Positions 62,001-64,000 of a stretch of DNA of 64,000 bases are shown here, piece by piece. The notes below the pieces were generated by a model. The model was not told where the DNA came from, did no database searches, and saw nothing but the letters and a program-made list of their open reading frames with translations. The stretch's first letter is position 1, and every line of letters starts with the position of its first letter. The DNA comes from Branchiostoma belcheri. Taxonomy: Eukaryota > Chordata > Leptocardii > Amphioxiformes > Branchiostomatidae. Location: assembly GCF_001625305.1 (NCBI RefSeq), contig NW_017804487.1:1145023-1209022 (forward strand), read 5' to 3'. A program made the position numbers and the translations under genes.

Positions 62001-63491
62001 CTGTTCCCTGGAGGGGAGAGGTCAGAGCCCAAAGGTCAGAGGTCAGAAGAAGCCCAGAATAAGAAGCACGACGGCAGAGCGTACTGCATCTGCACGAAAC
62101 CCTGATTTTTCAAGGTTTTTGTTGGTCAATGTTTTCATGGTTTTTGTCAATGTTCTCATGATTTTTCATGGTTTGTCAATGTTTTCATGATTTTTCATGT
62201 TTTTTGTTGGTCAATGTTTTCATAATTTTTCATGGTTTTTGTCAATGTTTTCATGATTTTTCATGTTTTTGTCAATGTTTTCATGATTTTTCATGGTTTT
62301 TGTCAATATTTTCATGATTTTTCATGGTTTTTGTTTGTCAATGTTTTCATGTCAATGTTCAGAATTTTGCCTGTTGCAGAAAAAATATTTTTTCAACACA
62401 ACATTTTGAAACTACAGGATGCTAACCCTACATGATTGTGTATATGCGCGAATACGACCTTATATGAGACGTTCTGCCAAAGTGCTATGCATAATACATT
62501 ACGGGTTTCGTGCAGGTGCAGTACGTTCTGCCAGCGTGCTAGAATAAGACCTTGTATGTTTTCTAAAGTAGGTGCCACTGAGTAACCCTCTAGTGAGCGA
62601 AATTCTTCAACACTGGTGACCTTACATAAACATGTTACTGAGACCGTAAAAAAATCAAGACAAAGCAGAGAAAAATTGTTAGTCAAACCAAAACCCAAAA
62701 GCATAATAAAGAAGAAAACAGAAAATGGCCACGTACAAGTATCAGTTCAAACATAGAAACATTTTAATAATCATACACTTATCAACAAAATTCATCTCAT
62801 ACACTTATGTAGCACTAATGTCTGTGATTCATCACAACTGAATGTCAGAAAAATCTATCAGATTAATGGACAGGTCAACTAAACTTTGTTATATGATTAA
62901 CTCCAACTGTTACATGTACATCACTTTTTGAAAATGAACAGATCTGTCTACTCCCCTGCATCATTATAAGGCCACACCAATTTGATTCGTTGGTTCTTGC
63001 ATTTTTTCAGAAAAAATGAGGCGACAGGGCGATAAAAAAATAAAAATAAAAACAGGTCTAGGCATCCTATTATAGCCCCAAATGCTACGATAGGAGCCAT
63101 GAAGTCAACACAAAAGGCTGGATTAATATTTAAACAATGAATTTTAAACTTTTAAACAAACATTGATATATGACAAGCCTGTAACAACTCTGAAGAGAGG
63201 GGAATTTTGAATTTGATTTTAGAGGCTGAAATGTTTTGTTTTTTTTTGCAAATCAGAAAAAAAACTAAGCAGGCAAATCCGTGAATCAACGATTTAACTT
63301 TGTGTGGCCTTAGGAACCGACAATGTTAGCCATTTGTAAGTCGGACATGACTGGACAATGTAAGGTTGACACAAGGTTAGTCCACTCACATTTGCACCGT
63401 TCCTGCACTCAATGAAGTCTCCAATGTTTGTCTTAGGGCTGAAGCTGAAGTTCTCTCTAGTCAAGTCTGTGATGCCACATCTGTCCAGGTA
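24658..63491 (-). CDS. BAZ2B: BAZ2A/BAZ2B-type chromatin protein, 34 exons, 5' end outside the window
   Basis: Minus-strand exons, 5' to 3': 63390-63491, 61827-62007, 60937-61029, 60350-60411, 59785-59850, 58364-58417, 55265-55330, 48019-48063, 47520-47552, 46393-46458, 45816-45878, 44914-44991, 43710-43821, 42947-43086, 41600-41707, 40361-40470, 39932-40006, 39376-39505, 38404-38511, 37756-37815, 36354-37301, 35664-35790, 34760-34921, 33263-33438, 32620-32668, 32311-32416, 29224-29362, 28467-28556, 28034-28090, 27439-27554, 26671-26716, 25861-26012, 25164-25307, 24658-24820. All borders are GT/AG and the exons sum to 4,227 bases, 1,408 codons plus stop. Domain order (MBD/TAM, AT-hook, coiled coil, DDT, WHIM, PHD, PHD, bromodomain) identifies BAZ2. 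In vertebrates BAZ2A (TIP5) and BAZ2B pair with the ISWI ATPase SNF2H in nuclear remodelling complexes. The N-terminus through most of the MBD lies beyond the right edge. The symbol is given for the family; I cannot separate BAZ2A from BAZ2B. Confidence 0.93.
25012..25130 (-). repeat. tRNA-derived SINE fragment
   Basis: Shares TTAAGTGCCTTTGCCAAGAG, a CACAAGATCGGTGGCAT block and an inverted B-box-like GGACTTGAACCCTGGACC with the fuller SINEs at 43355 and 50190. It lies in the last BAZ2 intron. Confidence 0.65.
25414..25651. mobile_element. piggyBac-like MITE, copy 1
   Basis: Ends CCCTTGTCCTG / CAGGACAAGGG. The left side is preceded by TTAA (25410-25413); the right flank reads TTTT, probably a mutated TTAA. 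The interior (CGCTGCGGTGTGATGCGTTG) matches copy 2 at 27076. Confidence 0.8.
26042..26371. mobile_element. Family C MITE, copy 1
   Basis: Starts CAGTGTTAGAAATACCCATC and ends AACACTG. The interior is rich in TGCAGTCTGCA, CAATATTGCAGAA and TTTGCAGACTGAAAAAA pieces and is shared with copies at 38551, 40734 and 41245. Confidence 0.7.
26671..27554 (-). CDS. BAZ2B: BAZ2 exons: PHD finger 2
   Basis: Exons 27439-27554 and 26671-26716, joined through a split lysine codon, encode a second complete Cys4-His-Cys3 finger: CCVVCEKKVT, RCEHCPRVYHIQC, LDPPLNKAPRGKW and TCPECLKAG. It follows finger 1 after only AAATGEE. Vertebrate BAZ2A and BAZ2B, as I know them, have one PHD finger only. The pattern resembles the second fingers of CHD- and Acf-type proteins. 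Exon borders and frame fit the gene, so it is not a stray exon. Confidence 0.9.
27076..27326. mobile_element. piggyBac-like MITE, copy 2
   Basis: 251 bp with ends CCCTTGTCCTG / CAGGACAAGGG and a perfect TTAA duplication on both sides (27072-27075, 27327-27330), the target used by piggyBac transposases. Confidence 0.88.
28034..29362 (-). CDS. BAZ2B: BAZ2 exons: helix before PHD, and PHD finger 1
   Basis: Exon 29224-29362 (NSDEDIPNALRVWRDVVG, then LLEKCIAWDKSIMKV) matches the conserved helix that precedes the PHD finger. Exons 28467-28556 and 28034-28090 encode FCQFCRKGD, LLLCDGCDKGFHTYC and DGDWFCSVC, giving the Cys4-His-Cys3 zinc ligands in order. In BAZ2 proteins this finger reads the unmodified histone H3 N-terminus; the acidic residues before and after LLLCDGCDKG that do so are present. 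Confidence 0.93.
28843..29045 (+). mobile_element. LINE 3' end fragment
   Basis: Ends with GATTAGCCCTCGGGCATG and TTTGCAATAAACTTTCG, as do the LINE tail near 14345-14395 and, inverted, 9826-9862. No coding part remains. Confidence 0.5.
29436..29851. mobile_element. Long inverted-repeat element with octamer-like motifs
   Basis: The left arm ATTCACAAGTTTCCCATTCCC..GAATGCATTGCGAAAAC and the right arm are inverse copies over roughly 130-150 bases with few mismatches, leaving a short spacer. Both arms contain CCTCATTTGCATAGG, and the inner parts pair again (GACAATGAA..TTCATT, GGGTTCATCTGACA / TGTCAGATTGGACCC). It is a non-autonomous DNA transposon in the intron before PHD finger 1. Confidence 0.75.
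30032..30368. repeat. 62-bp tandem repeat, about 6 units
   Basis: Units GGAAGAAAATGAAAAAAATA plus GGCAGGTCAGTTGCTGATAT and TTGTAG with a T-run of varying length between copies; one unit is shortened near 30300. It lies in a BAZ2 intron. Confidence 0.92.
31249..31606. mobile_element. PIF/Harbinger-like MITE, family B copy 1
   Basis: 358 bp with ends GGCCACACCAATTTAATTTC and the inverse, flanked by TAA on both sides. Interior motifs CAGGCCTAGGCATCCTATTA and GGAGCCATGAAGTCAACACA are shared with 55796 and 62970. Confidence 0.88.
32311..35790 (-). CDS. BAZ2B: BAZ2 exons: WHIM3 region
   Basis: Exons 35664-35790, 34760-34921, 33263-33438, 32620-32668 and 32311-32416. Visible signatures are PAPIPKEMVLGWWQMLESEQ, LLKVLHPRGIRERILQK, the conserved SLLQDVEDLEERVFQASLQ and VKGW, and DLRPLELAQKRLASLEMNLE with RRYIKPPLSK. 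This matches the stretch between the proline-rich linker and the first PHD finger of BAZ2 proteins. Introns here contain a LINE fragment (33746-34330), its solo tail (35018-35080) and family B MITE copy 1. Confidence 0.9.
33746..34330 (-). mobile_element. LINE C-terminal fragment with (ATACAG)n tail
   Basis: The minus strand encodes WDPYTKKDKDKLERVQNQAA, RLCMMYS and, in a second frame, VFKNSFFPRTITEWNSL, the usual C-terminus of L2/CR1-type reverse transcriptases. On its 3' side are a conserved GGCGGTTATACCGGCTATAC segment and an ATACAG microsatellite. One frameshift separates the two coding pieces. Confidence 0.8.
35018..35080 (-). mobile_element. Solo 3' tail of the same LINE
   Basis: Repeats only the GCTGGTGTGTTACGCCGAAA, GGCGGTTATACCGGC and ATACAG tail of the LINE at 33746. 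Extreme 5' truncation is expected from target-primed reverse transcription. Confidence 0.75.
35918..36157. mobile_element. Inverted-repeat copy of family E
   Basis: AGTTACCATGGTGACAGATG on the left and its inverse on the right (TGTCACCATGGTGACTGG) bound arms that also pair through AAAACAATATGTTTTCCTTC / GAAGGAAAACATAATTG. Single arms of this family occur at 17836-17960 and 21691-21798. It lies between the large exon 36354-37301 and exon 35664-35790. Confidence 0.75.
36354..39505 (-). CDS. BAZ2B: BAZ2 exons: WHIM linker, acidic block, D-TOX/WSD motif and large disordered exon
   Basis: Exon 39376-39505 begins LRIIRAKKFHRPYS. Exon 38404-38511 is almost purely acidic (MEEDEEEDEDKDEEEEDG), encoded by a GAG/GAT-rich tract. 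Exon 37756-37815 adds ETDKRIEKLSK. The 948-bp exon 36354-37301, by far the longest, opens QQSQYRRKLF-like (here QQSQYRSKLFDASHSLRAL), then LGQDRYHRRYWVLP and GGVFVEGMES. That is the conserved WSD-type strand pair that with the DDT/WHIM helices docks onto linker DNA in ISWI complexes. The remainder is Ser/Thr/Pro-rich with a conserved NLFLQKPSKLSELLDVAK island. Confidence 0.92.
38138..38345 (+). repeat. tRNA-derived SINE with B box
   Basis: The head GGTGCAATAGCTCGCTTTGT resembles a tRNA A-box region, and GAGTTCAAACCCCGGCC forms a B box at the tRNA spacing. A non-tRNA body follows (TCAGCACATATGAGTGTAGC). It lies about 60 bases from the acidic-block exon. Confidence 0.55.
38551..38824. mobile_element. 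Family C MITE, copy 2
   Basis: Starts CAGTGTTAGAAATACCCATC and continues like 26042; the right end CCACTG is degenerate. Confidence 0.6.
39932..43821 (-). CDS. BAZ2B: BAZ2 exons: DDT domain and following helices
   Basis: Exon 43710-43821 starts PLPELKRIPGLQLPGNAFAD and continues CMMVFEFLHNFGSVLDMD, the classic DDT opening that contacts the ISWI ATPase. Exon 42947-43086 gives IPTLDEMQQGLLGEEE and the LANLLQCALRDPGV helix. Exon 41600-41707 gives VLRVPLHDADIDHRNLSEIL. Exon 40361-40470 gives MSQRLETIPFQAHSPTQKAA and FICNELLCSRAVVG. Exon 39932-40006 gives EIDSSIEHMSNLRRDKWIVE, the WHIM1-type linker. Split codons agree at every border (for example ATG G|AT GAG and GG|T GAG). Confidence 0.92.
40734..41083. 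mobile_element. Family C MITE, copy 3
   Basis: Inverse orientation, ends CAGTGTTAGAAA / TTTCTAACACTG, and a 5-bp ACCAT on both sides (40729-40733, 41084-41088) read as the target duplication. Confidence 0.75.
41245..41593. mobile_element. Family C MITE, copy 4, at a BAZ2 splice donor
   Basis: Starts CAGTGTTAGAAATACC and ends CTACTG. ACTAA flanks both sides (41240-41244, 41594-41598). The right duplication lies inside the donor of exon 41600-41707: on the minus strand the intron begins GTTAGT and the element follows at once. Confidence 0.75.
41802..42180. mobile_element. MITE with about 35-bp inverted ends, mariner-like target
   Basis: TAGACCCATTCCAGTTTCAC plus GGAT.GCATAAACTG on the left is mirrored on the right (CAGTTTATGCAATCCGTGGA ... 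AATGGGTCTA). If the outermost TA is the duplicated target, the element belongs to the Tc1/mariner type. The interior has paired CGAAATGTCCCCC blocks. Confidence 0.7.
43355..43640 (-). repeat. Full-length tRNA-derived SINE
   Basis: On the minus strand the head reads GGGGTCATGTGGCATAACGG and TAGAG, then GGTCCCGGGTTCGAATCC, a textbook A box and B box. The body has CTTGGGAAAGGCACTTTACA, a segment shared with 50190, 25012 and (short, plus strand) 19089-19150. It lies between BAZ2 exons 42947-43086 and 43710-43821. Confidence 0.85.
44305..44362 (-). ncRNA. Hammerhead-ribozyme-like motif (Penelope-type)
   Basis: The minus strand reads GCC-CTGAGGA-A-GGTGAC-AGACG-GTCACC-GAAA-TGTC-GGC. CTGANGA and GAAA are the conserved hammerhead core boxes, GGTGAC/GTCACC is a perfect 6-bp stem II, GTC is a legal cleavage triplet, and GCC/GGC can close stem I. 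Stem III is nearly absent (only ATGT between the GAA and C of the core), as in the minimal hammerheads described in Penelope-like retroelements, which act as dimers. One extra A after CTGAGGA departs from the consensus. Confidence 0.55.
44529..44895. mobile_element. MITE with CAGGGCTC ends
   Basis: CAGGGCTCAAAATAC on the left and AATTTCGAGCCCTG on the right, flanked by AGTAG on both sides (44524-44528, 44896-44900). The interior repeats GTGCACC/GGTGCAC many times, so it folds back extensively. It ends 18 bases before the exon 44914-44991 donor side. Confidence 0.8.
44914..61029 (-). CDS. BAZ2B: BAZ2 exons: long basic/acidic coiled-coil region
   Basis: Ten short exons, most of them multiples of three and in phase 0, encode continuous charged helix: KRVQEAKLRRKIEKQAQVQA, EEKRRQKERIKLLKQQ, RLEQIRMEKEMKAQQLME, YQVQVHLQKQMKQRQILE, ARKKRKELQDKQRLEEAMKK, EREMRRQQQVMLKNQ, EKERRRQLLFL, ERERRKQHMMLVRALEARKK, ERERMKQEKKVEKKLTRERK, and EQRRLELQIAKELKKP with VEDMQLKEAK. 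Nearly every exon opens with a Glu-Arg/Glu-Lys step at the same register, so the region grew by duplication of a small phase-0 exon. The 7.2-kb intron between 48063 and 55265 carries a SINE and a large inverted-repeat element. Confidence 0.88.
45093..45505. mobile_element. PIF/Harbinger-like MITE, family A copy 2
   Basis: 413 bp, ends GGCCACACCGCCTTAATTTT and TGTGGCC, with TTA duplicated (45090-45092, 45506-45508). It shares the interior GTCGTATACGTCGCTATGT with the other copies. Confidence 0.88.
50190..50442 (-). repeat. tRNA-derived SINE with perfect 15-bp target duplication
   Basis: CTATTTCTTTTATGA occurs at 50175-50189 and again at 50443-50457, exactly bounding a SINE with the tRNA-like head GTGGCGCAACGGTTAGAGC on the minus strand and the same core as 43355. 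A perfect duplication of this length suggests a fairly recent insertion. Confidence 0.88.
51349..52413 (-). pseudogene. Degenerate non-LTR reverse transcriptase inside the 4-kb element
   Basis: Minus-strand pieces in order: PKKGNLNECDNLRGVTIL (finger motif, about 52400), EEQAGFR/GRSC-like residues in shifted frames, RRILQGCVLS (near 51990), then 142 codons at 51527-51955 with KFADLDFADDIAENA (catalytic FADD box) and KVAENFTYLGSSINNKGQMD. Stops and frameshifts separate them. It is an RTE/related-type LINE relic. Confidence 0.75.
52430..53230. other. GC-rich intronic island
   Basis: Much richer in CG dinucleotides than its surroundings (for example GGGCCCGCTCGGCGCG and CGCGACGTCGCC). A weaker relative at 53640-53830 shares phrases such as GGCTATTTTTTTGGCC. 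No exon or domain was seen. It lies wholly inside the 4-kb inverted-repeat element. Confidence 0.5.
55796..56165. mobile_element. PIF/Harbinger-like MITE, family B copy 2
   Basis: 370 bp, ends GGCCACACCAATTTAATTTC and inverse, with TTA on both sides (55793-55795, 56166-56168). Near-identical in its interior to 31249-31606. Confidence 0.88.
56922..57110. mobile_element. Short MITE with about 31-bp inverted ends
   Basis: TCTCCACCAGACTCCTTTAC on the left is mirrored by GCAAAGGAGTCTGGTGGAGA on the right, followed inward by AGGCTGAATAAA/TTTATTCAGCCT. A second internal palindrome (AAAAAGAGAATATAATTGGC ... CCAATTGTATTCCCCTTTTT) makes the whole 189 bp a fold-back. Confidence 0.85.
58769..59154. mobile_element. 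PIF/Harbinger-like MITE, family A copy 3
   Basis: 386 bp, ends GGCCACACCGACTTAATTTC and CCGGTGTGGCC, with TAA on both sides (58766-58768, 59155-59157). Confidence 0.88.
60740..60835 (+). mobile_element. LINE 3' untranslated end
   Basis: CCCTTGGAAATTGGCCGTTT followed by GGACAACCC and AATAAATAGATAAATAAA resembles the 3' end of CR1/L2-type elements with a short A-rich microsatellite tail. No coding part remains. Confidence 0.45.
61827..63491 (-). CDS. BAZ2B: BAZ2 exons: end of MBD/TAM domain and AT-hook
   Basis: Exon 63390-63491 (34 codons) encodes YLDRCGITDLTRENFSFSPK and NIGDFIECRNG, the second half of the MBD-like TAM domain that in BAZ2 proteins binds nucleic acid. The next exon, 61827-62007, continues with YVLLTEEQILQRTRDG, directly followed by RRGRPP, an AT-hook core. 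I chose its acceptor at 62007 (CTCCAG) rather than an internal CAG because the extra 14 residues match the known continuation of the TAM domain. The intron between them holds family B MITE copy 3 and a tandem repeat. Confidence 0.88.
62110..62355. repeat. About 30-bp tandem repeat
   Basis: Eight or so imperfect units of GTCAATGTTTTCATGATTTT plus TCATGGTTTTT, beginning about 100 bases upstream (on the minus strand) of the AT-hook exon. Confidence 0.9.
62970..63309. mobile_element. PIF/Harbinger-like MITE, family B copy 3
   Basis: 340 bp, ends GGCCACACCAATTTGATTCG and TGTGTGGCC, flanked by TAA on the left and TTA on the right. It is more diverged than copies 1 and 2. Confidence 0.8.
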
Positions 63492-64000
63492 CTGGGTGGG
63501 GGGAAACATCATTATCACAACAGCTCTTCATATTAAAACATGTAATCAGAAATTTCAGGAACTACTTTTGGTTTACCGACTTCCGGGAAGTGTTTTTGGG
63601 AATGTGTTGGAAGTAGGGGTGGGTACCTGTATAGAAAATTCAGGTCCAGGTCCAGATCAGGTTCAGAGGATCAGGTCCAGGTCCGGACCTAAACCTGGAC
63701 CTGATTATTGTACTGTTACAGTAGTACTATGTATATCATATTTTGGAGCGGGAAACACGAGTACAGGTCACTCACTAGTGTGTTACATATTATGTTCAAG
63801 TTGTACAATTTTGTATATTGAAGCTGAACACAGTTACAGAAAGAGACAAACATGGATTAAGGCCAATCTAGTTTAATTCAGGGTTATTTTCTTTACCTGT
63901 CATGGCCAGATTATCTTAAGATGTGCGTATAATCAGGCCCAATGACCCGGTTTTCACATTTCTGTTTTTGTACTCTGTTCCCGAATGTTGTTCTGGTTTA
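63492..64000. other. BAZ2 intron up to the window edge
   Basis: No further minus-strand exon was recognised. The first half of the MBD/TAM domain and everything N-terminal must lie beyond 64000. A run of alternating GGTCCAGGTCC-type repeats occurs at 63640-63700. Confidence 0.6.

Noticed and set aside
61284-62105. 273-codon plus-strand open frame
   Set aside because: It runs antisense over the well-supported BAZ2 AT-hook exon and has no domain features.
63412-63876. 154-codon plus-strand open frame
   Set aside because: It is antisense to the BAZ2 MBD exon and then enters low-complexity GGTCC repeats.

Overview
The window is eukaryotic nuclear DNA from an intron-rich invertebrate animal. Short exons (33 to 948 bp) have canonical GT/AG borders, introns are mostly 0.3 to 3 kb, and they are filled with small inverted-repeat transposons, tRNA-derived SINEs and degenerate LINE fragments. 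A BAZ2-type chromatin gene, a fibrinogen-related (FReD) exon, a cysteine-rich secreted protein and frequent ACATGTA motifs fit a cephalochordate such as Branchiostoma. That is inference from gene content and sequence style, not a database result. One 20-base N gap lies at 10392-10411.

Region 1 (1-11.9 kb) is gene-poor and repeat-rich. On the minus strand three exons (7964-8027, 2749-2944, 1476-1723) join in frame into a secreted protein with eight cysteines in its mature part. The gene has no visible 3' end. A decayed copy of its third exon lies at 9416-9685. A lone plus-strand FReD terminal exon sits at 10550-10800 beside the gap. LINE and DNA-transposon relics fill the rest.

Region 2 (11.9-21.3 kb) holds one plus-strand gene of six exons (12501-19873) that join in one frame of 1,328 codons including the stop, with every intron in phase 1. 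It encodes an N-terminal C2-like domain, about 66 acidic 9-residue repeats encoded by a 27-bp minisatellite, reiterated Ser/Pro/Thr-rich exon modules (one a decayed relic, one an A+B fusion), and a helical C-terminal domain I do not recognise. Non-coding minisatellites of one 43-bp family flank it on both sides. This is the least familiar locus here.

Region 3 (24.1-63.5 kb) is one minus-strand gene, the BAZ2A/BAZ2B orthologue, cut at its 5' side by the window edge. I reconstruct 34 exons that keep one frame for 1,408 codons: end of the MBD/TAM domain, AT-hook, long basic coiled coil, DDT, acidic linker, WHIM/WSD motifs, two tandem PHD fingers and a C-terminal bromodomain. Vertebrate BAZ2 proteins have a single PHD finger. 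Its introns carry PIF/Harbinger-like, piggyBac-like and other MITEs with readable target-site duplications, a SINE with a perfect 15-bp duplication, a hammerhead-ribozyme-like motif, and a 4-kb structure with long internally repeated inverted arms.

The three gene loci show no sign of a shared pathway: one is a chromatin reader/remodeller subunit, one is probably extracellular, and one is probably intracellular and of unknown role.
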